Source of the DNA: Slackia sp. ZJ119 | GTDB lineage: Bacteria; Actinomycetota; Coriobacteriia; Coriobacteriales; Eggerthellaceae | Assembly (NCBI RefSeq): GCF_011039175.1 | Contig: NZ_JAAKEN010000005.1 | Location: 62,001-126,000 of the forward strand | Reading direction: 5' to 3' | Length of the DNA: 64,000 nucleotides | Shown here: piece by piece, positions 9,911-17,883 of the stretch | How the letters are laid out: each line of letters starts with the position of its first letter | Position numbering within the stretch: position 1 is the stretch's first letter | Made by a program: the position numbers and the translations under genes | The notes under the pieces: model-generated | Databases searched by the model: none | What the model was told of the DNA's origin: nothing | The model's input: only the letters and a program-made list of their open reading frames with translations

Positions 9911-10627
9911 CTAGCCCAACCCGAACTTCGTCTTGATGCGATCGAGCTTTCGGCGCCATGGTTTATAGAGGATACGCAAAAACGCGACGGTGGCAAGCCC
10001 GTGCACGACGTCGAACGGCGCGGCGGCCGCGAAGGCGAGCACCGCGGCTTCCCAGCTGAAGGGATGCACGAAGCCGATGACGTACCAGCCGTTCATGAGC
10101 AGCCCGTACACGAGCGCAGAGGCGAACCCGTAGGCGTAGAGCACGGCGTCGCGGCGGAAGGCGCCGTGCGCGGCCAGGACGCCGGCCCCGTAGCCGACCA
10201 CGCCCCAGGCATACATCTGCCAGGCGGTCCACGGGCCTTGGCCGAAGAAGAAGTTGGACACGAGGGCCGCCAAGGCGCCGACGAGAAAGCCGCTGTGACG
10301 CCCGAACGAGGCGCCGGCCATGATGCACACCGCCGACACCGGCTTCACGTCGGGCACGGCCGCGAACAGGATGCGGCCGGCAGCCGCAAGCGCGGCGAGC
10401 ACCGCCGTCGGCATGATCTGGCCAAGGCCGGGGCGCGAACGCTCGTAGCCCGCCAAAAACACCGCGACGGCGCCAAGCGCGACAAGCAGGCTCAAAGCCG
10501 CGCTCTGCTCGACGGACAGCGCGGCGCATCCGGCCAGCACGCACGGCACCGAAGCAAGCGCCAGCACCTCGACGACCAGGCGCAACCGGGGCCGCATCGG
10601 CGCAGCGGGGGTGTGCGGCGACGCCAT
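9911..10627 (-). CDS. ECF transporter S component, predicted cobalamin or corrinoid specificity
   Basis: A 238-residue integral membrane protein with about six hydrophobic helices, the substrate-binding subunit of an energy-coupling-factor importer. Characteristic stretches are GRILFAAVPDVKPVSAV and NFFFGQGPWTAWQMYAWG, shared by S components encoded beside ECF ATPase and T genes. The ATG at 10627 starts four bases after the ATPase stop. Predicted specificity comes from the cobalamin riboswitch and transcobalamin-like partners in the same operon, not from ligand residues I can identify. Confidence 0.85.
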   Translation of the reverse strand: MASPHTPAAPMRPRLRLVVEVLALASVPCVLAGCAALSVEQSAALSLLVALGAVAVFLAGYERSRPGLGQIMPTAVLAALAAAGRILFAAVPDVKPVSAVCIMAGASFGRHSGFLVGALAALVSNFFFGQGPWTAWQMYAWGVVGYGAGVLAAHGAFRRDAVLYAYGFASALVYGLLMNGWYVIGFVHPFSWEAAVLAFAAAAPFDVVHGLATVAFLRILYKPWRRKLDRIKTKFGLG

Positions 10628-10631
10628 GGCG

Positions 10632-12137
10632 CTACCCTTCCCCGCCCGGCGCGTCGTCTTCTTCGGCCCGCGTCCGCGTGTCCGCCGCCTCCTGCCGCGC
10701 ACGCCAGCACCGTGCAAAGGCGTCGTCGAGCGGGCGGTAGAACGCGTTGTCGCAGAAAAACGCCTCGGGCGCCTCGGCGGCGGCGACCCGCCCGTCGAAC
10801 AGCAGCGCGACCTGGGTGGCGCACAAACGCGCGAACGCCAGGTCGTGCGTGGCGGAAACCACGGTCGCGCCGGCGGCCCGCGCCTCTTCGATCAAGCCCG
10901 CCACCTCGGCTTTCGAGGCGCCGTCAAGCCCCTTCGTCGGCTCGTCGAGCAAAAGCAGCGAAGGTTTCGTCAGCAAAAGCTTCGCGAGCGCCAGCTTCTG
11001 CCGCTCGCCGCCCGACAGATCATAAGGATGCACGGCGACGCGGCTTTCCAGGCCGCAGCGCTTGAGCATCTCGTCGACATCGTCGTCGCCGTACCCGCAC
11101 GCACGCTGCCATTCCTGCAGCTCTTCCATCGCGCTGTCGCACATGAACAGCAGGCGCGGATCTTGCGGCAAAAACGCCTGCCCCTTTGCGAGCGCGTTTT
11201 TGACGAAGCCACGTTCTGGGCGCATGACCTGGGAAATTGCTTTCAGCAACGTCGTTTTGCCCGATCCGTTGCCGCCGAGCAGCGCCGTGTGCGACCCGCG
11301 CGTCACGGCCGCGTCGAGCCCGCGCAGCACCCAGGGCGACGCCTTGTCGAAGCGCACCCACGCGTCGCGCACGTCGATCGCGAGCCCGGCGCCGGCATGG
11401 ACGTCGGCACGAGGCGCGGCGTGCCCGCCTGCGTCTGCGAGCGGACGGGGCCGAAACGCGTCGAGCGGCACGCGGGCCAGGCTTCCCCCTTCAAGCGCGA
11501 CGGCGTCGGTCGCGTAGTCCGCCATGGCAGCAGGCGCGTGGGTGGCCACGACGACCGTCACGCCCAGTTCGCGGTTGACGCGAAACAGTCCGTGCAGGAA
11601 GTTCTTCCCGGCCACCGGGTCGAGCTGGGCCGTCGGCTCGTCGAGCAGCACGATGCGCGGGCGCAGGGCCAAACACGCCGCCAAGGCCAGCACCTGCTGC
11701 TGGCCGCCCGACAATTCGGCGGTTGGGCGGTGCAGCCACGGCTCGATGCCGAAAAAGTGCGCGACTTCGGCCAGGCGCCGGCGCATGAGGGGCGGATCGA
11801 CGCCGAGGTTTTGCAGGCCGAACGCCAGCTCGCGCTCAACCGTGTCGCACACGATGTGGGACGCAGGGTCCTGAAACACGTACCCCGCCGTCTGGGCCGC
11901 TTCGCGGGGCGGGCGGGCGGCAGGGTCGACGCCGAACACGCGCAGGCGCCCCGACCTTTCGCCGACAGGCGCGATGGCAGGGACCGCTTGGCGCAAAAGC
12001 GTCGTCTTGCCGCTGCCGGTCGCGCCGACAAGCAGCTGAAAGGCCCCCTCTTCCACCGTCCAGTCGACCGCTTCAAGCACCTGCGTTCCGTCTGGATACG
12101 AAAATCCCAGGTCAGATGATTCTATCGCCAGCGTCAT
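10632..12137 (-). CDS. ECF transporter fused double ATPase (EcfA-EcfA' in one chain)
   Basis: Two ABC ATPase domains in one 501-residue chain energise ECF uptake. Domain 1: Walker A GATGSGKTT at residues 38-46, signature LSGGQ at 142-146, Walker B IVLLDEPTAQLD near 162-173. Domain 2: Walker A GGNGSGKT at 288-295, then LSGGERQ and LLLLDEPTKGLD. All motifs are intact, so both sites could be active. The ATG at 12137 overlaps the end of the T-component gene by 26 bp and has AAGGAG upstream. The frame upstream of it is the T-component gene read in another frame. Confidence 0.93.
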   Translation of the reverse strand: MTLAIESSDLGFSYPDGTQVLEAVDWTVEEGAFQLLVGATGSGKTTLLRQAVPAIAPVGERSGRLRVFGVDPAARPPREAAQTAGYVFQDPASHIVCDTVERELAFGLQNLGVDPPLMRRRLAEVAHFFGIEPWLHRPTAELSGGQQQVLALAACLALRPRIVLLDEPTAQLDPVAGKNFLHGLFRVNRELGVTVVVATHAPAAMADYATDAVALEGGSLARVPLDAFRPRPLADAGGHAAPRADVHAGAGLAIDVRDAWVRFDKASPWVLRGLDAAVTRGSHTALLGGNGSGKTTLLKAISQVMRPERGFVKNALAKGQAFLPQDPRLLFMCDSAMEELQEWQRACGYGDDDVDEMLKRCGLESRVAVHPYDLSGGERQKLALAKLLLTKPSLLLLDEPTKGLDGASKAEVAGLIEEARAAGATVVSATHDLAFARLCATQVALLFDGRVAAAEAPEAFFCDNAFYRPLDDAFARCWRARQEAADTRTRAEEDDAPGGEG

Positions 12138-13053
12138 CGCCGCTCCTTCCACCCAGAGCGAGCGTCGCTGCGCTCGGAAGCAGACACAGCGCCGCCCAAG
12201 GCGCATACAGCCCCCACGGAGCCCAGCCGCGCAGGTGCGGATAGAACGCAAAGGCGTCTGTCGCGCACAAGCCGCAGACGAGGCTTGCCAGCGCCAGCGC
12301 CCCGACGAGCGCCAGGGCCAGCGCGTCGGTCCGCCGCAGGCCGCGGCGCCGATAGCGCGTGCGCGGGCCCGACCCCCACGCGCGAGCCTTGCACGACGCC
12401 GCGCGGTCAAGCGAGTCCTCCAAGCCCCAGCCGACCACGACGGTGAGAACGCGCAGGGGCTGGCGCAGCGACGCGGCGCCCGGCAGCGGCCTGCGGCGGC
12501 CCCGTGCGCGACAGGGATCGCCAGACGCACCGCCTGCGCCGCCCGATGCACGGACCGCCGCCGTGTTCGCCGCCATGACGTCGCGCACGGCCCGGCCCCG
12601 CCGCGTGAACTGCGGCACGAGCGAGCAGGTCATCGACGTCAGAAGGCCCGTCACCGGCAGCACGCCGCCGACGAGGTCGAGCACGTCGTCAGGAGTCGCG
12701 ACCGAAAACAGCGCCGAGAACCACAGCAGCATGGCCGACAGCGAAAGCGCCATGACGCACCCGAAGACAAGGCTTTCAAGGTAGAAGGCGCGAGCGCCGA
12801 TGCGGAACAGCTCGGTTGAGCCCTGGGCGGCAAAGACGAAGTTGCCCAGCGCGACGAGCGCCATGAGCGGCGCCTGCCACGCAAACGAAGCCGCCGTTGC
12901 GCGAAGGCCCCGACAGGCGACGTTGGCAAGCGCGGCGCCCGCCCACGACACGACGGCGAGCACCGGCTGCATGAACGCCATGGACAGCACGATGGTCGAA
13001 GCGCCCCAGGCGAACGCGACCGCCGGATGAAACAGCTCTCCGACCGCGCCCAC
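12112..13053 (-). CDS. ECF transporter T component (EcfT/CbiQ-type)
   Basis: The transmembrane coupling subunit linking the ATPases to the S component. From the GTG at 13053 it has 313 residues, with hydrophobic segments near the N-terminus (IVLSMAFMQPVLAVVSWAG), mid-protein and C-terminus. A cytoplasmic segment with SCKARAWG resembles the EcfT ARG coupling helix. The GTG begins one base after the DUF4430 gene stop; no strong ribosome-binding site precedes it, so coupling is likely. The start is less certain than the rest. Confidence 0.82.
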   Translation of the reverse strand: MGAVGELFHPAVAFAWGASTIVLSMAFMQPVLAVVSWAGAALANVACRGLRATAASFAWQAPLMALVALGNFVFAAQGSTELFRIGARAFYLESLVFGCVMALSLSAMLLWFSALFSVATPDDVLDLVGGVLPVTGLLTSMTCSLVPQFTRRGRAVRDVMAANTAAVRASGGAGGASGDPCRARGRRRPLPGAASLRQPLRVLTVVVGWGLEDSLDRAASCKARAWGSGPRTRYRRRGLRRTDALALALVGALALASLVCGLCATDAFAFYPHLRGWAPWGLYAPWAALCLLPSAATLALGGRSGDDAGDRII

Positions 13054-13054
13054 G

Positions 13055-14086
13055 CTACAGGTCGCTTCCCAGCTCGCAGGTATAGGCCCAGCGAATGTCC
13101 TCTCCGCCGGACAGCTCGTAGGACCCGCAGCTGGAAGAGGGGCTTTCGCCGTCGACGAAGTAGAGCCAGCCGCTTTCGGCGCCGCACGAGAACTCGGCCA
13201 GGCCGTCGATGGACGACACGTAGTCCGACGCGCCCCCCACGGCAGCGCCCGTGGCGACGAGCGCATCGTAGACCGTGGCGCCAGCGGGAAGCTCGATGGA
13301 GGCGCGGGGACGCGACACGTCGTAGCCGAACGGCTCGGCGCGGGACGCGTCGATGGCGAGCGTGACCGTGATGGTCGCCGGACGGGCGGCATCGCCTGAG
13401 ACGGTCGGCTTGGGAGCGGAAGGCGCCGCGGCAGGCGCAGAAGCGCCGGACGTTCCGGAAGACGTGCCGGCCGAAGCGCTGGACGCGCCGTTTGCCCCGG
13501 TCGATGAGCTGGAAGCGGCACCGCCCGACGAAGCGTCCGGCTCGCGCGAAGGCTCTGGCTGCGTCTGTGCGCCGCCGGCGGAAGCCTCGGCGGCAGGCGC
13601 GGCGTCCGCTGCGCTCGACCCTTTCGGCGACGACGCGGACGCGCCGGCCGAAGAGCCGTCCTGCCCTGCTGTCGCGCCCGCGGTCTCGTCGGATGCCGCC
13701 GGCGGCTTGTCGGCAGCCTTGCCGCCGCCCGCATCCGGTTTTCCGGCCGGCTTCGCGTCGGCTGCGTCGCGGGCGTGCGGCGCTGCGTCGCCGGATGCCT
13801 GAGCGCGTTCGGATTCGCCCGCGCCGGCCGTCGATCGAGGCGCGGCCGATTCCGCAGCGGCGGCCGCGTCTTCCGCTTTGCCAGCGGCCGCGCCGCCCGG
13901 CTCTGCCGCCGGCCAGACAAGCGCCGCAACGCCGCACGCGACCGCAAGCACGGCCGCCCCGGCAGCTGCAGCCAGCTTCCAGCGCAAAGAGGTCGCCTTC
14001 GCCCCTTCGCCCTCCCGTTCGCCCGTGCTCGCCGCTTCTCCGCAGGCGACCGGAGGCGCTATTCGTTCGTCGATTTCGTCGCTCAT
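13055..14086 (-). CDS. Membrane-anchored transcobalamin-like beta-domain protein (DUF4430)
   Basis: A 343-residue protein with a single N-terminal membrane helix (about residues 36-59), a long Ala/Ser/Gly/Pro-rich linker (60-234), and a C-terminal DUF4430 domain (about 235-343). The domain ends with GWLYFVDGESPSSSCGSYEL followed by an Asp/Ile/Trp/Tyr strand, the family signature. DUF4430 (PF14478) corresponds to the C-terminal domain of transcobalamin and intrinsic factor, which closes over cobalamin. The linker could span the cell wall. Its ATG overlaps the upstream stop as ATGA. Confidence 0.9.
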   Translation of the reverse strand: MSDEIDERIAPPVACGEAASTGEREGEGAKATSLRWKLAAAAGAAVLAVACGVAALVWPAAEPGGAAAGKAEDAAAAAESAAPRSTAGAGESERAQASGDAAPHARDAADAKPAGKPDAGGGKAADKPPAASDETAGATAGQDGSSAGASASSPKGSSAADAAPAAEASAGGAQTQPEPSREPDASSGGAASSSSTGANGASSASAGTSSGTSGASAPAAAPSAPKPTVSGDAARPATITVTLAIDASRAEPFGYDVSRPRASIELPAGATVYDALVATGAAVGGASDYVSSIDGLAEFSCGAESGWLYFVDGESPSSSCGSYELSGGEDIRWAYTCELGSDL

Positions 14087-15771
14087 GTGCAGTCCTGTTC
14101 AACGTCTTGGCACGACCCGTCCGCAGCCGCCCCGCGAAGACGGCGCCCGGCCAGCCCCACAGCGGCCGCAAGCGCTGCCGCCGAAAGCCCAAGCGCACCT
14201 GCCATCAGGCAAAACGCCCCGTCGCTTGTCTGCGCGAGCGGCGTGCTCTTCACCTTCGCCGCCTTCGCCCTCCCGGCTTGCGACGCCGCGGCCGAAGCCG
14301 TCGCCGCCGATGCCGGCGCCCCGGAGCCGCTCGCGCCTTCGTCGGTCGGCCGCCCGTTGTCGGTCGGCTCCAATTCGTCGCCAGGGCCGCTTGGCTCCTG
14401 GCTCGACGTCGCCGGATGCAGCGGGTCGTGCGCCGCGTCGCCCCCTGAGGATTCGCTGCCGCCCTGCGAAGGGTCCGGCTTCGTTGCGCCGCCTTGGCCG
14501 GCGCCGGGGCCTTCCGCACCGCCAGGGTTTTCGGACTGCGTCGGCGGAAACGTCGCGTCGCGGTCCTTCGCCTGCACGTAGATGTTGTAGGGCCCGTTCG
14601 TGTTCTTGAGGCCGCGATAGGCGGCAAGCGCCCGAAATCCCTGCTCAGTGGCTGAATTATTCGGCTTGCCGTTGTAGTAGAACGACGTTTTGTCCGGCGC
14701 GGCCTGGGCGAGCAGGGCCGAAAGCGGAGTCGATCCGTCGGAAGCGGCCCACGCGGTCGCGGGGTCCATGCCGAGCGCACACAGGGCCACGACGGCCATC
14801 GCAGTCGAATTGGCGTTCGTCGCCGTCTGCACGCCCATGCCCGTCGCGCCCCAGCCGCCGTCGTCGTGCTGCAGCGCATGAAGCGCCCCCACGGCTTCGT
14901 CCACGACGGACTGCAGCGCCGCATCGCCTTGTGCAAGAGGCGCCAACGCCGCAATGACCATGGCCGTCATGTCGGCGTCCGACGCGCTTCCGCGGTACGC
15001 AAAACCGCCGTCTTCCAGCTGCTTCGACGTCAACGCCGCGACGAGCTGCTCCTTTGTCAGCTTCGCGGCAGGCGGCACGTCATAGCCGCCCTCATAGGCC
15101 AAAAGCGTGAACGCCAGCACGTTGACGGGAGAGGCGGCCGTGACGGCGTCAGCCATGGCCGCGACGGCGTCGTAGGGGCTGCCCGCGGCGGCGTCGGGCA
15201 CCTTGGTCGCGTCTTCCCCCACCGCCGTGAGCGCGATGATCGTGCGCTGGAACGCCGTCGCCGCATTGGCGGCCCCGGGCGTTTGCATGGCGGACGCCGC
15301 GCCGTCGACGAGCGCCGTCTTCGACTCAGGCGACAGGAGGCCGACGGCCGCCATGTCCATGCAGGCCCAGGCGTCGCCGGTCGTCGCATACTGCCCGGCG
15401 ATGCTGGTCATGAGCGCGAACACGTCGGTTTCGCTGACCGACGCGGGCGGGACGTCGCGCACCGCCTCAACGCCGGCCGGCTCGTCGGTGGCATCCGGTT
15501 CGGGCGATGCGCCGTCGTTTGCGGCAGGCTCCGAAGGCAGCGCGTCGGCCTCGCCGCCGGCCGACTCGTCGGGCGCCGGCGCCGGATCGCCCGCGGCGGG
15601 CGCGACGACTTCCGCCGCCTCTGCCGGCGCAGGAGCCTCGGCAACGGCCGCGCGGGGCGCGTCGGGCTCGCCCGCCCACGCGCACGCCGGCGCCCACGCG
15701 CCGACCAGCGCGACGACGAGAAGCGCCCGTCCCAGTTTTCCCGCCGTCTTCTTCAAGCCGGCAACGCCCAT
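14083..15771 (-). CDS. Wall-anchored alpha/alpha-toroid protein, transcobalamin alpha-domain-like
   Basis: A 562-residue exported protein. Residues 8-33 form a signal peptide (hydrophobic run, AWA-GE site), followed by an Ala/Pro/Glu linker. Residues about 115-400 hold repeated helix pairs with prenyltransferase/terpene-cyclase-type repeats: QLEDGGFAYRG then DADMTAMVIAAL, and QHDDGGWGATG then NANSTAMAVVAL. The same fold forms the alpha domain of intrinsic factor. A Gly/Pro linker ends in LAQTS (512-516), a hydrophobic helix and RRLRG, a sorting signal close to the LAXTG type of class E sortases. Start: ATG at 15771, 28 bp after a riboswitch terminator. Confidence 0.88.
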   Translation of the reverse strand: MGVAGLKKTAGKLGRALLVVALVGAWAPACAWAGEPDAPRAAVAEAPAPAEAAEVVAPAAGDPAPAPDESAGGEADALPSEPAANDGASPEPDATDEPAGVEAVRDVPPASVSETDVFALMTSIAGQYATTGDAWACMDMAAVGLLSPESKTALVDGAASAMQTPGAANAATAFQRTIIALTAVGEDATKVPDAAAGSPYDAVAAMADAVTAASPVNVLAFTLLAYEGGYDVPPAAKLTKEQLVAALTSKQLEDGGFAYRGSASDADMTAMVIAALAPLAQGDAALQSVVDEAVGALHALQHDDGGWGATGMGVQTATNANSTAMAVVALCALGMDPATAWAASDGSTPLSALLAQAAPDKTSFYYNGKPNNSATEQGFRALAAYRGLKNTNGPYNIYVQAKDRDATFPPTQSENPGGAEGPGAGQGGATKPDPSQGGSESSGGDAAHDPLHPATSSQEPSGPGDELEPTDNGRPTDEGASGSGAPASAATASAAASQAGRAKAAKVKSTPLAQTSDGAFCLMAGALGLSAAALAAAVGLAGRRLRGAAADGSCQDVEQDCT

Positions 15772-15798
15772 GGCGCCTTCCTTTCTCGTCCGTGGCGC

Positions 15799-15842
15799 AA
15801 AACAGAAAAAGCCGCACGCCGCCTCATGAGCAAACGTGCGGC
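15799..15842 (-). terminator. Intrinsic terminator of the cobalamin riboswitch leader
   Basis: On the minus strand GCCGCACG (15842-15835) pairs perfectly with CGTGCGGC (15818-15811), followed by TTTTTCTGTTTT. It lies between the aptamer and the first gene of the operon, the standard arrangement for B12-dependent premature termination. Confidence 0.8.
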
Positions 15843-15914
15843 CCGTATTCGCCGCAAAATCGTTCGAGCATCTTCGCCCGGCGCCTTCGCGGTAGACCGC
15901 CGCGGCGGCGCCCT

Positions 15915-16008
15915 TTCGCTCGCGCAGTATTCTGGCTGACAGGAAAAACCTGATCACAGTGGCGGTACCGTGCGGGATTCCCACCCGCTTTCCATGCCGT
16001 CGAGCGTG
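15915..16008 (-). promoter_or_regulatory. Cobalamin riboswitch
   Basis: The minus strand carries the conserved cobalamin aptamer core: GGGTGGGAATCCCGC, then CGGTACCGCCACTGTGA (the GCCACTG B12 box), then TCAGCCAGAATACTGC. Order and spacing match AdoCbl-type riboswitches. The 5' and 3' limits are approximate. The leader is about 240 nt long and ends in a terminator, so bound cobalamin should switch the downstream uptake operon off. Confidence 0.9.
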
Positions 16009-16022
16009 TTCGTCCGCCGATC

Positions 16023-16031
16023 AGTATACCA
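16023..16031 (-). promoter_or_regulatory. Extended -10 promoter for the cobalamin operon
   Basis: The minus strand reads TGG-TATACT, an extended -10 element with a 5/6 consensus hexamer, about 15 bases before the riboswitch aptamer. No good -35 box is visible 16-18 bp upstream, as is common for TGn promoters. Confidence 0.5.
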
Positions 16032-16140
16032 TCGAACGGCCCCGCAAGCGTCGGCGCCGGCTCGTCTGCGCAGGGCCGGCGAAATCGATCAGCGCCTCCC
16101 CGGGAAGCACCGGCAGCGCGGCGGTGCGAAAGCCCCGTCG

Positions 16141-17883
16141 TCAGCGGGCGGCGTCGATGCTTGCGCACAGCGCCTCGGCGACGCGCAAGCCGTCGCAGGC
16201 CGCGCTCATGATGCCGCCGGCGTATCCCGCGCCCTCGCCGCACGGAAAAAGCCCGCTGGGGCGGTCGAAAGCGCCGACCCTTGCCTGCAGGTCGGCTTCG
16301 CGCAGGATGCGCACCGGGCTTGAGCTGCGGGTTTCCACGCCCGTCATGACCGCGTTCGGGTCGGCGAAGCCGCGCAGGCGCCTCTGGAGCAGCGGCAGGG
16401 CGTCGGCGATGGCGTCGGTCACGAACGGCGGCAGGCAGTCGTGCAAATCGCACCAGGCCACGCCGCGAGGGTAGGTAGGCTCGGGGACGTCGGACGGCCC
16501 GGCAGAAGCCGAAGCCGCCGCGCGATTGCCGTTGGCGGCCTCTGCGCCCGCGTTGGCGCTCGCCCGAGCAGCGCCGTCGGCGGCGAGGAAGTCGCCCACC
16601 CGCTGGGCAGGCGCCGCGTAGGCTTTTCCACCGGCGGCGCACGCCGCTTCGAAGGCCGCCCGCTCGATCCGACGCTGGAACGCCACGCCGGCCAGCACAT
16701 CGTCGCTGCCGAAGTCTTCCGGACCGACGCCCACGAGCAGGGCGCTGTTCGCGTTCTTCCCGTCGCGGGCGTGGCGGCTCATGCCGTTCACGACCACCCG
16801 GCCCGGCTCGCTGGCCGCCGCGACCACTTCCCCGCCGGGACACATGCAAAACGTGTACACGCCGCGCTGCCCGTCGCCGACGCGCTCGGGAACCTGCACC
16901 GAAAGCTTGTAGTCGGCGGCTCCCAAGGCGGGGTGTTTCGCCGCACGCCCGTACTGCGCCTCGTTGACGGCCTGCTGCGCGTGCTCGATGCGCACGCCGA
17001 CCGAAAACGGCTTCGGCTCCAAACGCAGGCCGCGATCCCGCAGAAGCTCGAACGTGTCGCGGGCCGAATGCCCGCACGCAAGCACCACGCGATCCGCATC
17101 GACCCAGCTCACAGCTCCGTCAGGACCGCAGAAGGCCGCCGCGCACACCCGGCCGTCCAAAAACCGCACGTCGCAGACGGTCGTGTTGAACCGCACCTCG
17201 CCGCCAGCCGCGACGATCTGCTCGCGCAGCCGCCGCACGACGCCGCGCAAAAGGTCGGTGCCGATGTGGGGCTTCGCGTCCACGAGGATCTCGCGCGGGG
17301 CGCCCGCGTCGACGAACCACCGCAGCACGTGCGGCGCGAACGGGCTTTTCACGCCGCAGGTCAGCTTTCCGTCGGAAAACGTGCCGGCGCCGCCCTCGCC
17401 GAACTGGATGTTCGTCGCCACGTCCAGGTCGGCCCCGGCGTCGAACGCCGCCACGATGCGCGTGCGCTCGTCCACGTCGGCGCCGCGCTCCGCCACGATC
17501 GGGCGCAGGCCCGCCTGCGCCAGGTAGAGCGCACAGAACAGCCCCGCCGGACCCGTGCCCACGACGATGGGCCGCAGCGACCCCGGCCCCGGGCGCAGCG
17601 CCGGAATCGCCAGCGGCTCATACGGCACGTGCCGCTTCACGCCCGGCAGGCCCTGCGCCAGCAGCGCCGCCTCGTCGGCCGGGTTCGCAAGCTCGACCGC
17701 CGCCGTCGCGACGACATGCACGTCGGACTTGCGCCGAGCGTCGACGCTTTTCCGTACCAACTCCGCCTTTGCTACCGATCCCTTCGCAAGCCCGAGCTTC
17801 TTCGCGACGGCGCGAGCAAGCCTCGCCTCGCCCTTTGCCAGCGCATCGTCCAAGCTCAGACGCACGTTCGCCACTTCGATCAT
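16141..17883 (-). CDS. FAD-dependent dehydrogenase (COG2509-type)
   Basis: A 580-residue flavoprotein of the uncharacterised FAD-dependent dehydrogenase group. After a ~90-residue N-terminal domain comes the dinucleotide motif VGTGPAGLFCALYLA and an acidic strand end (VAERG). Further conserved stretches are FGEGGAGTFSDGKLTCG, a GHSARD motif and a final FPCGEGAGYAGGIMSAACDG. An Ala-rich insert near residues 465-500 (AGAEAANGNRAAASASAG) is unusual. The start ATG overlaps the upstream stop (ATGA), so it is coupled to the next flavoprotein gene. The substrate is unknown. Confidence 0.88.
   Translation of the reverse strand: MIEVANVRLSLDDALAKGEARLARAVAKKLGLAKGSVAKAELVRKSVDARRKSDVHVVATAAVELANPADEAALLAQGLPGVKRHVPYEPLAIPALRPGPGSLRPIVVGTGPAGLFCALYLAQAGLRPIVAERGADVDERTRIVAAFDAGADLDVATNIQFGEGGAGTFSDGKLTCGVKSPFAPHVLRWFVDAGAPREILVDAKPHIGTDLLRGVVRRLREQIVAAGGEVRFNTTVCDVRFLDGRVCAAAFCGPDGAVSWVDADRVVLACGHSARDTFELLRDRGLRLEPKPFSVGVRIEHAQQAVNEAQYGRAAKHPALGAADYKLSVQVPERVGDGQRGVYTFCMCPGGEVVAAASEPGRVVVNGMSRHARDGKNANSALLVGVGPEDFGSDDVLAGVAFQRRIERAAFEAACAAGGKAYAAPAQRVGDFLAADGAARASANAGAEAANGNRAAASASAGPSDVPEPTYPRGVAWCDLHDCLPPFVTDAIADALPLLQRRLRGFADPNAVMTGVETRSSSPVRILREADLQARVGAFDRPSGLFPCGEGAGYAGGIMSAACDGLRVAEALCASIDAAR

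Noticed and set aside
12112-13947. Reading the T component as a 611-aa protein
   Set aside because: The first ~300 codons are an Arg/Pro-rich out-of-frame reading of the DUF4430 gene; the real start is placed at the GTG at 13053.
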